A DNA stretch of 64,000 nucleotides from Streptomyces sp. NBC_01571. Lineage in GTDB: Bacteria; Actinomycetota; Actinomycetes; Streptomycetales; Streptomycetaceae. This document shows positions 1-7,990 of this stretch, one piece after another (within the stretch, counting starts at the first letter, position 1; each line of letters starts with the position of its first letter). The notes beneath the pieces are model-generated. The model did no database searches. It saw nothing but the letters and a program-made list of their open reading frames with translations, and was not told the origin of the DNA. The DNA is taken from the NCBI RefSeq assembly GCF_026339875.1, contig NZ_JAPEPZ010000001.1:9486001-9550000 (forward strand), given 5' to 3'. The translations under genes and the position numbers were made by a program.

Positions 1-1
1 C

Positions 2-841
2 GACTTCGTGATCCTCAACTGGCGGGCCGTGTGCGGGCAGTGCCGGGCCTGTCTGCGCGGGCGGCCCTGGTACTGCTTCAACACCCACAACGCCAAGCAG
101 AAGATGACCCTCACGGACGGCACCGAGCTGTCCCCGGCCCTGGGCATCGGCGCCTTCGCCGAGAAGACCCTCGTCGCCGCCGGACAGTGCACCAAGGTCG
201 ACCCGGCCGTCTCCCCGGCGGTCGCCGGACTGCTCGGCTGCGGTGTGATGGCGGGGATCGGCGCCGCCATCAACACCGGAAACGTCGGCCGGGGCGACTC
301 CGTGGCCGTCATCGGCTGCGGAGGCGTCGGCGACGCGGCGATCGCGGGGGCCAGGCTGGCCGGCGCCGCGAAGATCATCGCCGTCGACATCGACGACCGG
401 AAGCTGACCACCGCCTCGAAGCTCGGCGCGACGCACACCGTCAACTCCACCTCGACCGACCCCGTCGCGGCGATCCAGGAGCTGACCGGGGGCTTCGGCG
501 CCGACGTCGTCATCGACGCGGTCGGCCGCCCCGAGACGTACAAGCAGGCGTTCTACGCCCGTGACCTCGCGGGCACGGTCGTACTGGTGGGCGTCCCGAC
601 CCCGGAGATGAAGCTGGAGCTGCCGCTGCTCGACGTCTTCGGACGCGGGGGAGCCCTCAAGTCGTCCTGGTACGGCGACTGCCTGCCGTCCCGCGACTTC
701 CCGATGCTGATCGACCTGCACCTCCAGGGTCGCCTGGACCTGGAGGCGTTCGTGAGCGAGACGATCGCGCTGGACGAGATCGAGGCCGCCTTCGAGCGGA
801 TGCACCACGGCGACGTGCTGCGCTCGGTGGTGATGTTCTGA
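2..841 (+). CDS. S-(hydroxymethyl)mycothiol dehydrogenase, 5' partial
   Basis: This is a zinc-dependent medium-chain alcohol dehydrogenase that oxidises the mycothiol-formaldehyde adduct in the cytoplasm, using NAD. The reading frame is open from the window edge, and about 80 N-terminal residues (catalytic zinc site) lie outside. Visible are the four-cysteine structural zinc loop (C-G-Q-C-R-A-C, then a Cys after W-Y) within the first 25 residues and the nucleotide-binding G-C-G-G-V-G turn near residue 105 of the fragment. The C-terminus is intact. The stop codon overlaps the start of the next gene by one base, which suggests an operon and translational coupling with the metallo-hydrolase. The family assignment is strong; the exact substrate is inferred from family and partner gene. 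Confidence 0.9.
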   Translation, partial: DFVILNWRAVCGQCRACLRGRPWYCFNTHNAKQKMTLTDGTELSPALGIGAFAEKTLVAAGQCTKVDPAVSPAVAGLLGCGVMAGIGAAINTGNVGRGDSVAVIGCGGVGDAAIAGARLAGAAKIIAVDIDDRKLTTASKLGATHTVNSTSTDPVAAIQELTGGFGADVVIDAVGRPETYKQAFYARDLAGTVVLVGVPTPEMKLELPLLDVFGRGGALKSSWYGDCLPSRDFPMLIDLHLQGRLDLEAFVSETIALDEIEAAFERMHHGDVLRSVVMF

Positions 842-1470
842 TGACCGCGCGCATCGAACACCTCGTCACCTCGGGCACCTTCTCCCTCGACGGCGGCACC
901 TGGGACGTCGACAACAATGTGTGGATCGTCGGGGACGACCACGAGGCGATCGTCATCGACGCCGCGCACGACGCCGACGCCATCGCCGAGGCGGTGGGCG
1001 ACCGGCGGCTGCTGGCCATCGTGTGCACCCACGCCCACAACGACCACATCGACGCCGCGCCCGCCCTCGCCGAGCGCACCGGCGCCACGATCTGGCTCCA
1101 CCCGGACGACCTGCCGCTGTGGAAGCAGACCCATCCCGACCGGCTGCCCGACGCCTGGCTGCAGGACGGGCAGGTGATCGAGGCGGCAGGCGCCGATCTG
1201 ACCGTCCTGCACACGCCCGGCCACGCCCCCGGCGCGGTGTGCCTCTACGACGCGGGGCTCGGCACGGTGTTCACCGGCGACACCCTCTTCCAGGGCGGTC
1301 CGGGAGCCACCGGCCGCTCCTACTCGGACTTCCCGACCATCGTCACGTCGATCCGTGAGCGTCTGCTCGGCCTGCCGGGCGACACCGTCGTCCGCACCGG
1401 GCACGGCGACTCGACCACCATCGGCGCCGAGGCGCCGCACCTGGAGGAGTGGATCGCGCGCGGCCACTGA
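841..1470 (+). CDS. MBL-fold metallo-hydrolase, partner of mycothiol dehydrogenase
   Basis: A 209-residue glyoxalase II-like metallo-beta-lactamase-fold hydrolase. The metal-binding H-x-H-x-D-H motif is at residues 64-69 (T-H-A-H-N-D-H), with further ligands H128 (T-P-G-H), D147 (T-G-D-T) and H188 (R-T-G-H). Its ATG overlaps the TGA of the upstream dehydrogenase. Genes of this type commonly follow the mycothiol-dependent formaldehyde dehydrogenase, so it probably hydrolyses an S-acyl (S-formyl) mycothiol product. That role is inferred from context and from glyoxalase II chemistry. There is no signal peptide, so it should be cytoplasmic. Confidence 0.88.
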   Translation: MTARIEHLVTSGTFSLDGGTWDVDNNVWIVGDDHEAIVIDAAHDADAIAEAVGDRRLLAIVCTHAHNDHIDAAPALAERTGATIWLHPDDLPLWKQTHPDRLPDAWLQDGQVIEAAGADLTVLHTPGHAPGAVCLYDAGLGTVFTGDTLFQGGPGATGRSYSDFPTIVTSIRERLLGLPGDTVVRTGHGDSTTIGAEAPHLEEWIARGH

Positions 1471-1602
1471 CGCGGACGCGCCCGAAACCTGACAGAAGAT
1501 GTCCGGCTTCCACGTCACGCTCGTAGCGACCCATCGGTGAAGCCACCGCTGGGCACTGCGAACCCGTACGAACGCAAGAACGTACGAACATGGAGGTCGG
1601 AC

Positions 1603-2565
1603 ATGTCAGGGCCGCTGGAAGGCAAGGTCGCACTGGTCGCGGGCGCCACCCGGGGAGCGGGGCGGGGGATCGCCGTGGAACTCGGCGCGGCCGGCGCCAC
1701 CGTCTACGTGACCGGGCGCAGCACCCGCGAACGGCGCTCGGAGTACGACCGCCCCGAGACGATCGAGGACACCGCGGAGCTGGTGGACGCGGCGGGTGGT
1801 GTCGGTGTCGCCGTGCCCACCGACCACCTCGACCCCGTGCAGGTCGAGGCCCTGATCGCACGCGTCGACGACGAACAGGGCCGGCTCGATGTCCTGGTCA
1901 ACGACATCTGGGGCGGCGAGAAGCTCTTCGCGTGGGACGCCCCGGTCTGGGAGCACGACCTCGACAACGGACTGCGGCTGCTCCGGCTGGCCGTCGAGAC
2001 GCACGCCGTCACCAGCCACCACGCGCTTCCCCTGCTGCTGCGCCACCCCGGCGGCCTCGTCGTCGAGATGACCGACGGCACCGCGGAGTACAACCGGGAC
2101 ACCTATCGCGTCTCCTTCTTCTACGACCTCGCCAAGGCGTCGGTCCTGCGCATGGCGTTCGCGCTGGGACACGAACTGGGCCCGCGCGGCGCCACCGCGG
2201 TCGCGCTCACCCCGGGGTGGCTGCGCTCCGAGATCATGCTCGAGACCTTCGGTGTCACCGAGGAGAACTGGCGCGACGCGACGGAGCGTGTGCCGCACTT
2301 CGGCATCTCCGAGACGCCGTTCTACGTCGGCCGTGCCGTGGCCGCGCTGGCCGCAGACCCGGGCGTCGCGCGCTGGAACGGGCAGTCGCTCTCCAGCGGG
2401 CAGCTCGCCCGGGTGTACGGCTTCACCGACCGCGACGGCAGCCGCCCGGACGCCTGGCGCTACATGGTCGAGGTCCAGGACGCGGACGGACCGGCGGACG
2501 GGACCGACGGGGTGGGCGACGGTGGCGGCCCCGACGCCCAGGCGGTCGTCGAGACCTATCGCTGA
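1603..2565 (+). CDS. SDR family oxidoreductase
   Basis: A 320-residue short-chain dehydrogenase/reductase. The N-terminal nucleotide-binding motif A-G-A-T-R-G-A-G-R-G is at residues 13-22. The catalytic Tyr-x3-Lys is Y174/K178 (F-Y-D-L-A-K). The usual N-N-A-G after beta-4 is replaced by V-N-D-I-W-G-G, and the usual catalytic Ser position reads M-T-D-G. The C-terminus is longer than a classical SDR (about 250 residues) and ends in an Asp/Gly-rich tail. The ATG at 1603 is chosen because GGAGGTC lies just upstream; an in-frame start at 1537 would add 22 residues unlike an SDR N-terminus. Substrate unknown. Confidence 0.85.
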   Translation: MSGPLEGKVALVAGATRGAGRGIAVELGAAGATVYVTGRSTRERRSEYDRPETIEDTAELVDAAGGVGVAVPTDHLDPVQVEALIARVDDEQGRLDVLVNDIWGGEKLFAWDAPVWEHDLDNGLRLLRLAVETHAVTSHHALPLLLRHPGGLVVEMTDGTAEYNRDTYRVSFFYDLAKASVLRMAFALGHELGPRGATAVALTPGWLRSEIMLETFGVTEENWRDATERVPHFGISETPFYVGRAVAALAADPGVARWNGQSLSSGQLARVYGFTDRDGSRPDAWRYMVEVQDADGPADGTDGVGDGGGPDAQAVVETYR

Positions 2566-2782
2566 CACCCCCGCGCCGGCGTTCCGGGAGGGCCTGCCAT
2601 GTGCCCCGGGAGTACGGGGCCGCTCCCGCCCGAACCGCTCCATCTCCATCACGAGGACGGTCGACGCGCGGGCCTTCTCCACCACGGCCGGGATGCCCGG
2701 GAGCAGGAGCGCCTCACCGGCGGGTCTCCGGTGGGCGCACGGCGTCTGTCCGCACGACGACCACGGCAGTACCTTCGCTGCC

Positions 2783-3595
2783 ATGACTGCCACGACTGCC
2801 ATGAGGCGCTTCGAAGGACACGGGGTTGTGATCACGGGCGCGGCCCGCGGCATCGGGGCGGCCACCGCCCGCCGGTTCGCCGACGAGGGTGCCCAGGTGC
2901 TCCTCGCCGACGTGGACCTGCCCGCGGCGGAGAAGACGGCCGCTTCCATCCGCGAGGCGGGCGGGCGGGCCGAGGCGTACGTCTGCGACGTGGGTGACCG
3001 CGCGTCCGTCGAGCGAGCCGTGGAGCACGCCGCCCACACCTTCGGCTCACTGGACGTCCTGGTCAACAACGCCTACGGATGCACCCCCGACGAGCCGCTC
3101 TTCGAGGACGAGCCGGACGAGGTGTGGGCCCACGACCTCGACCTCACCCTGACCGGCGCCTACCGGTGCTCCCGCGCGGCGCTCCCGCACCTGGTGGCCT
3201 CCGGCCGCGGCGCGATCGTCCATATCGGCTCCGTGAACGGCATCCAGGACTTCGGCAACCACGCCTACAGCGCCGCGAAGGCGGGGCTCATGTCCCTGAC
3301 CCGCACGCTCGCCGGTCACGCCGCGCCCCGGGGGGTACGCGTCAACATGGTCGCGCCGGGGACGGTCCGCACCACGGCGTGGGAGGGGCGCGACGACGAC
3401 CTCGCCGTGGCCGCGGAGCTCTACCCGCTGGGGCGGGTCGGAGAGCCGGACGACGTCGCCGCCGCCGTCGCCTTCCTCGCTTCCCGTGACGCGTCCTGGA
3501 TCACCGGGACCACCCTGTGCGTGGACGGGGGGCTGTTGGCGGTCAACACCGGTTTTCGCAACGCGCTGCGACGGAGTGCGAAAGGGGCGGAGTAG
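2783..3595 (+). CDS. SDR family oxidoreductase
   Basis: A 270-residue classical short-chain dehydrogenase. T-G-A-A-R-G-I-G forms the cofactor site near residue 17, N-N-A-Y-G the beta-4 motif, S150 (I-G-S-V-N-G) and Y162/K166 (Y-S-A-A-K) the catalytic residues. An acidic residue pair after beta-2 (A-D-V-D-L) favours NAD(H) over NADP(H) by family rule. The start is taken at ATG 2783; ATG 2801 is a possible alternative that leaves the fold intact. It follows another SDR by 217 bp without obvious coupling. The C-terminal tail past the V-D-G-G motif is typical. Substrate not predictable. Confidence 0.88.
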   Translation: MTATTAMRRFEGHGVVITGAARGIGAATARRFADEGAQVLLADVDLPAAEKTAASIREAGGRAEAYVCDVGDRASVERAVEHAAHTFGSLDVLVNNAYGCTPDEPLFEDEPDEVWAHDLDLTLTGAYRCSRAALPHLVASGRGAIVHIGSVNGIQDFGNHAYSAAKAGLMSLTRTLAGHAAPRGVRVNMVAPGTVRTTAWEGRDDDLAVAAELYPLGRVGEPDDVAAAVAFLASRDASWITGTTLCVDGGLLAVNTGFRNALRRSAKGAE

Positions 3596-3624
3596 GGGGT
3601 GGTGTCCGCGGGGAGGTGTCCCCC

Positions 3625-3669
3625 GGGTGCATCGGGTGCATCGGGTGCATCGGGTGCATCGGGTGCATC
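3625..3669 (+). repeat. Five perfect tandem copies of a 9-bp unit
   Basis: The unit GGGTGCATC is repeated five times without mismatch, followed by a partial sixth copy. It lies between two convergent genes, 30 bp past the SDR stop. A unit length divisible by three keeps all six frames open but no supported gene crosses it. It looks like a replication-slippage minisatellite. Confidence 0.95.
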
Positions 3670-3729
3670 GGGTGTCCCGTACGCCTCCGTTACCGTCGGC
3701 TATGCCTCGTACGCCCTGGGTGTTCGGTG

Positions 3730-4314
3730 TCAGGGGGTCTTGTGCCCCCACCGCGGTCCCACCTGCTCCCACGCGCGGGCCCACTCGTCGTAGCGGCGCC
3801 GGTCGAGCCGCCAGCGGGCGAGGCGGCCGCCGGCGAACACCAGGCTGCCGAAGGCGATCGCGGCACCGGTGCCGAGGGCTCCCGCCTCGGCGGACGCCGT
3901 GCCCGGATCGGGAGGCTGGGTGGTGAGCCGTCCCTGGTGATCCAGCCAGACCACGACCTTCGACCCGGCGGGGTGTCCGGCGTTCACCAGCGTCCGGCCC
4001 GTGTGGGTGGCGCCGTCCGGACCCGTCCAGCGGACCGTCGCTCGGACACCGTCGTAGACGGGGCCGTCCCCTGTCGGCAGTGTCCGGGCCGTGTTGTCGA
4101 CGAGGACGGCCGGGACCGGGTGCCGTTCGTGCCGCAACCGGGCGAAGGACGCGTCGGCGGTTTGGGCGGCCACCAGACCGACGAGGGCGCCTCCCACCAG
4201 GATGACCGTCCAGACGGCCAGCACGATCCAGGCTTCGACGACATCCTCGTGCCGGCGCAACGGATTGCTCCGCCACCGCCAGCACCACCGCTTCGTACGC
4301 CGTGTCCTGTGCAT
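3730..4314 (-). CDS. Rv1733c-family membrane protein
   Basis: A 194-residue protein with two hydrophobic segments, near residues 28-50 and 145-165, flanking an extracytoplasmic domain of about 95 residues. The central stretch contains a Trp-Thr-Gly-P-D-G-x-x-x-x-G-x-x-x-V-N-A-G-x-x-A-G-type pattern and a W-L-D-x-x-G motif seen in Rv1733c-like proteins of actinobacteria. The basic N-terminus faces the cytoplasm by the positive-inside rule. Function of the family is unknown; the Mycobacterium member belongs to the dormancy regulon, but nothing here shows DosR control. Confidence 0.8.
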   Translation of the reverse strand: MHRTRRTKRWCWRWRSNPLRRHEDVVEAWIVLAVWTVILVGGALVGLVAAQTADASFARLRHERHPVPAVLVDNTARTLPTGDGPVYDGVRATVRWTGPDGATHTGRTLVNAGHPAGSKVVVWLDHQGRLTTQPPDPGTASAEAGALGTGAAIAFGSLVFAGGRLARWRLDRRRYDEWARAWEQVGPRWGHKTP

Positions 4315-4830
4315 CGCCGCACCTCCTCGTCGTGCCTACGGCCAGGTGACGCCCGGGGAGCGAGGGGTGGCGGGGCCGACCGGACGGATCACGGGGCCGT
4401 CCGGCCCTCGTTCGCACACGGGGGCCGTTCCGTCCCGGCCGGCAGGGGCCTCGTGGGGCCCGCCCTGGGAACGGGGACCGATCGGCCCGTGCGCGCCACG
4501 GGCGCGAGGGGCCGGTGAAGGGATGTCAGGGCCAGGCGCCGGGGCGGGAAGGGCCCCACCCGCTTCTCGCGGGTCCTGATTGTGCGGTGCACGGCCGCCG
4601 ACCGCTTCTCCGCGTCCTTCCCGGGTCCTTCCCGTCCTCTCCAGGACAGCACGTGCGGCACGGAACCGCCAGGGCCGATCGGCCCCGGCCCCCTGTTCCG
4701 TGACCTCGCCGACCCCTCGTGAGCAGGCGCGGCACCGCCCGGGCCGCCGACGATTCCCGCCCAGGACGGCAGGAGCGTGAGCGTCACCGGTCGCGAGGGC
4801 GCCCCCCGTCGTCCTGCGCGATCCCCGGTG
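4315..4830. other. 516-bp intergenic stretch without a supported gene
   Basis: It separates the start of the Rv1733c-like gene from the end of the small secreted-protein gene. Open frames here have poor third-position bias and no family features. A short imperfect hairpin around 4557-4575 could end the transcript coming from the right, but it has no U tract. Confidence 0.5.
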
Positions 4831-5109
4831 TCAGTCGTCGCCCTCCGAGCCCTCCTCGGCCTGGTGCGCCGCCACGAGGGCCTCCACCATGTCCACGGCA
4901 CTGCCCTCGTGGTCGCTGCCGGCCGTTCCACTGCCCTGCTGGACGTTCGCGGCCCGGTCCACCTCGAGGATCGAGTCGGCGTGCGAGTTGTCGAGCACGG
5001 TGATGAAGATGTCGCCCGCGGCCGCCGGTGCCGCCACGGCACCCAGCAGGGCCACGGCCAGTACGGAGGCCGTGCCCAGCCGCCGTGACGGGACGCACGG
5101 CGGTGTCAC
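4831..5109 (-). CDS. Small secreted protein, unknown function
   Basis: A 92-residue protein beginning at GTG 5109. Its first four bases (GTGA) contain the stop codon of the preceding isocitrate-lyase-family gene, so the two are very likely translationally coupled. Residues 1-31 form a signal peptide: basic start, hydrophobic A-V-L-A-V-A-L-L core, and an A-A-A-G cleavage region. The mature part is about 60 residues, acidic, Ser/Gly/Asp-rich, without cysteines, ending in E-G-S-E-G-D-D. I recognise no family. The coupling is the main evidence that it is a real gene; a function in the phosphonate locus is not shown. Confidence 0.55.
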   Translation of the reverse strand: MTPPCVPSRRLGTASVLAVALLGAVAAPAAAGDIFITVLDNSHADSILEVDRAANVQQGSGTAGSDHEGSAVDMVEALVAAHQAEEGSEGDD

Positions 5110-5969
5110 GCGCCCACGCCCTGGGGCTCAGGCCGAAGGCGCGCGATGTTGCGCTCCAGCAGCTGGGTGGCGGTCGCGACGCCGACACCGTTCGTCGTGT
5201 CCACCACCGGGAGCCGGCCGTCCGCCGCCCGGAGGTCGGCGAGCGCGGAGTGCATCGCCTGGTGGGCCGCGAACAGACACGGTGTGCTGTAGATGGCGAC
5301 GTCCACGCCGAGTTCGGACAGCTCGCTCAGGGAGAGCCGGGGCGACTTGCCGCCCGCGATCTGGTTGAAGAGCAGCGGCTTGTCACCGACCACCTTGCGG
5401 ATCCTCCGGATCCATTCCACGCTGCGCACGCCGTCGACGAGCACCACGTCCGCGCCGGTCGCGGCGAGCGTCTCGGCCCGGTGCAGGATGTCGTTCTCGT
5501 CGGTCGCGTCCGTGCGGGCCACCACGACCATGTCCTGCCGGGTCGCCAGCACCATCTCCAGCTTCGCGAGGTACTCGGACAGCGGCAGCACCTGCTTGCC
5601 GTCGGCGTGGCCGCACCGGCGCGGCCGCTTCTGGTCCTCCAGGATCACCCCCGACGCCCCGATCCGCTCCAGTCCCTCCACCACATGACAGGCGACCTCG
5701 GGATCGACGTACCCGTCGTCGATGTCCACCAGCAGATGGTGCCGGGGGAACGCGCCCCGCAGCCGCTGGACGAACGCCACCATGTCCGGCCAGGCGATGA
5801 ATCCGATGTCCGGCAGCCCGTAGTACGAGGCCGCGAAACCGAAGCCGGAGACGAACATCCCGTCGTAGTGCTCGGCCGCGATCGACGCCGAGTACATGTC
5901 GTGCACGCCGATCAGCGGAGTGGTCCCCGGTCCGGCGATCTGCTCCCTCAGCCTCTTCCCGTAAGTCAA
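5106..5969 (-). CDS. Isocitrate lyase/PEP mutase superfamily enzyme
   Basis: A 287-residue TIM-barrel enzyme of the PEP mutase/isocitrate lyase superfamily. Mg-binding acidic residues are in V-D-I-D-D-G-Y (D82, D84, D85), and E111 starts the gate loop E-D-Q-K-R-P-R-R-C-G-H with C119 and H121. The Cys-Gly-His resembles the K-K/R-C-G-H of C-C lyases such as methylisocitrate lyase. The Asn-Ser signature of true PEP mutases is absent, so C-C cleavage of a 2-hydroxy or oxo acid is more likely than C-P bond formation; substrate unknown. TTG 5969 is chosen: AGGAAGG precedes it by a good distance and the length fits the family, whereas an upstream ATG at 6119 adds unrelated sequence. It is divergent from the oxygenase fusion and coupled downstream to a secreted protein. 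Confidence 0.82.
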   Translation of the reverse strand: MTYGKRLREQIAGPGTTPLIGVHDMYSASIAAEHYDGMFVSGFGFAASYYGLPDIGFIAWPDMVAFVQRLRGAFPRHHLLVDIDDGYVDPEVACHVVEGLERIGASGVILEDQKRPRRCGHADGKQVLPLSEYLAKLEMVLATRQDMVVVARTDATDENDILHRAETLAATGADVVLVDGVRSVEWIRRIRKVVGDKPLLFNQIAGGKSPRLSLSELSELGVDVAIYSTPCLFAAHQAMHSALADLRAADGRLPVVDTTNGVGVATATQLLERNIARLRPEPQGVGA

Positions 5970-6269
5970 CGTCCGGTTCCTTCCTGGGGGTTGAACATGG
6001 CGGGCGGAACGGGCCGTCGCGACACGACACCCCTTTGCCAAGACAAAAGGATCTCTATATCGATACGGGGCCCTCCCCTTGGGCGGGCTTTGCTCACCCC
6101 AATGGCGCAAGCGGTTCACCGGAGAAACGTCACTCGTCCCCCGTCCGGTCGCCGGATGCCCTCGCCTGCTCGTTCATCCACGCGCAAGCCGCGCGTCACC
6201 CCCCGCTCAACTGCGACTGAGACCTTCACGGCATCGATAAAGTTGGCTATACAACTTAGGGAGAGAGTG
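5970..6269. promoter_or_regulatory. Divergent promoter region of the phosphonate-type locus
   Basis: 300 bp between the lyase-family gene and the oxygenase fusion. It is locally AT-rich compared with its surroundings around 6040-6066 and 6230-6258. The heptamer ATCGATA occurs twice, at 6059-6065 and 6233-6239. Both promoters must lie here, but I could not fix -10/-35 boxes with confidence. Confidence 0.6.
6240..6257. promoter_or_regulatory. Candidate GntR operator overlapping the ribosome-binding region
   Basis: Perfect 6-bp arms AAGTTG and CAACTT around the 6-bp centre GCTATA. It ends 12 bases before the ATG of the oxygenase fusion and abuts the GGGAGAGAG ribosome site. Position and symmetry suit a repressor site for the neighbouring GntR/UTRA regulator. 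The link to that regulator is inference. Confidence 0.5.
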
Positions 6270-7946
6270 ATGACCAAGTCACCATCAGTCACCCGGCCGT
6301 CGGCCGAGGAACCCGTCGTGGAGGACATGCCGCTCATGTGGCTGCGGGACAACTGCGCCTGCGCCCGGTGCCGGGACCCGCGCAACGGCCAGAAGCTGTT
6401 CCAGATCACCGAGCTGCCCGCCGGCCTCGCGCTCGGCGCGGTCCGGCGCACCGCCGACGGCGTCGAGGTCGACTGGGCACCCGACGGCCACCGCTCGGAG
6501 TACTCCACGCGGTGGCTGACGGACAACCGGCCCGGCACCGGTACCGACGACGGCCCCGGGGACCGGCGTGGCGAGACGGGCAAGACACTGTGGACCGCCG
6601 CCGACCTGGACGGCCTGCTGCCCGAGGCCGACTGGGCGGACTACCTGGGCGACCCGGTCGTCAAGGCCCGCGTGCTGGACTCGGTCCTCGGGCTCGGCTT
6701 CGCCCTGCTGCGCGACGTTCCCTGCCGCGCGGGCCAGGTGCTCGAGGTGGCGGAGACCTTCGGCTACGTCCGCGAGACCAACTACGGGCGGCTGTTCGAC
6801 GTACGGGTCGAACCGGACCCCAACAACCTGGCCTTCACCGGCTCGCGCATCACCCCGCACACCGACAACCCGTACCGCGACCCGGTCCCCACCCTCCAAC
6901 TGCTGCACTGCCTGGCCAACTCGGCGACCGGCGGTGACTCGGGTCTCGTGGACGGATTCAAGGCCGCCGCGCTGCTGCGCGCCGAGGACCCGGAGGGCTT
7001 CGCGGTCCTGACCCGCACCCCCGTGCCGTTCCGTTTCGGTGACGCCCGCACCGTACTGGAGGCCGAACGGCCGCTGATCGACGTGGACGGCCGCGGACGG
7101 ATCCGCGAGGTGCGCTTCAACAACCGCTCGATGTCCACCCTGCGGCTGCCCGTCGACGAACTGGAGGCGTTCTACCGGGCCTATCGGAAGTTCGCCGAGA
7201 TCACTCTGCGCCCCGAACTCCAGCTGGACTTCCGGCTCGCGCCCGGCGACTGCCTGATCTTCGACAACGTCCGGCTGCTGCACGCCCGCACCGCCTTCGA
7301 GGAGAGCGGCGCCCGTCACCTGCAGGGCGCCTACGCCGACATCGACGCGCTGGCCGGCACCCTGGCCGTCCTGCGCCGCGAACGGGACGCGGCCGGTGCG
7401 GAGTTCCTGGACGGGCTGTCCGACCTCTTCGCGGGCGAGGGCGCGGGCGCCTACCTGGGCGAGCCGGTGACGATGGCGCAGCACATGCTGCAGGCCGCCG
7501 CGCGAGCCCAGGAGGCGGGAGCGTCCGACGCGCTGGTGGCGGCCGCCCTGCTGCACGACGTCGGCCACTTCCACGGCCCGATCACCGGGGAGGACCTGAT
7601 GGCGGGCACCGACAACCGGCACAGCCACACCGGGGCGGACCGCCTGGCCGACTGGTTCGGTCCCGAGGTCACCGAGCCGATCCGGCTGCACGTGGCCGCG
7701 AAGCGGTACCTGTGCGCGGTCGAGCCCGAGTACTTCGGCCTGCTCACCGAGGCTTCCGTGTACACCCTTCAGGTGCAGGGCGGTCCGATGTCCGCGCCCG
7801 AGGTCGCCGAGTACGAGGCGAATCCGTACGCGGCGGACGGCGTCGCGGTGCGCCGCTGGGACGACGAGGGCAAGGACCCCGAGGCGTCGGCCCCCGACTT
7901 CGCGCACTTCCGGCCGCTGCTCGCCGCGCTGCTGCGGACCGCCTGA
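6270..7946 (+). CDS. Fused TmpA-like 2-oxoglutarate oxygenase and PhnZ/TmpB-like HD oxygenase
   Basis: A 558-residue bifunctional protein. Residues 20-80 are a gamma-butyrobetaine-hydroxylase N-terminal zinc module (C29, C31, C34, H74). Residues 120-370 are a TauD/TfdA-type Fe(II)/2-oxoglutarate fold with H197-x-D199, H338 and 2OG-binding R349. Residues 385-558 are a PhnZ-type mixed-valence diiron HD domain: Y395, E398, H405, H429-D430, H451, H474, K478 and R-R-W-D-D (D531). In known systems such enzymes are separate: the first hydroxylates a 2-(tri)methylaminoethylphosphonate at C1, the second cleaves C-P to give an amino acid (glycine betaine or glycine) and phosphate. The GBBH-like first half points to a TmpA- rather than PhnY*-type substrate (inference). 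ATG 6270 follows GGGAGAGAG. Confidence 0.85.
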   Translation: MTKSPSVTRPSAEEPVVEDMPLMWLRDNCACARCRDPRNGQKLFQITELPAGLALGAVRRTADGVEVDWAPDGHRSEYSTRWLTDNRPGTGTDDGPGDRRGETGKTLWTAADLDGLLPEADWADYLGDPVVKARVLDSVLGLGFALLRDVPCRAGQVLEVAETFGYVRETNYGRLFDVRVEPDPNNLAFTGSRITPHTDNPYRDPVPTLQLLHCLANSATGGDSGLVDGFKAAALLRAEDPEGFAVLTRTPVPFRFGDARTVLEAERPLIDVDGRGRIREVRFNNRSMSTLRLPVDELEAFYRAYRKFAEITLRPELQLDFRLAPGDCLIFDNVRLLHARTAFEESGARHLQGAYADIDALAGTLAVLRRERDAAGAEFLDGLSDLFAGEGAGAYLGEPVTMAQHMLQAAARAQEAGASDALVAAALLHDVGHFHGPITGEDLMAGTDNRHSHTGADRLADWFGPEVTEPIRLHVAAKRYLCAVEPEYFGLLTEASVYTLQVQGGPMSAPEVAEYEANPYAADGVAVRRWDDEGKDPEASAPDFAHFRPLLAALLRTA

Positions 7947-7958
7947 TCAGGCGGTCCG
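7935..7958. terminator. 24-bp perfect palindrome shared by two convergent genes
   Basis: Two exact 12-bp arms meet at position 7946/7947, so the stop codon of the oxygenase fusion lies inside the hairpin. It sits between that gene and the convergent GntR gene and would fold identically on either transcript. No U tract follows, as is common in Streptomyces. Confidence 0.6.
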
Positions 7959-7990
7959 TCGCCGAACCTCCCGGCCGGGCGGAGGTGCGC

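Noticed and set aside
1566..1589. Direct repeat GTACGAAC twice before the first SDR gene, possible regulator site
   Set aside because: Too short and GC-typical, with no adjacent regulator; could be chance.
5106..6119. PEP mutase for phosphonate biosynthesis
   Set aside because: The gate loop lacks the mutase Asn-Ser motif and no phosphonopyruvate decarboxylase or transaminase is nearby; catabolism fits better.
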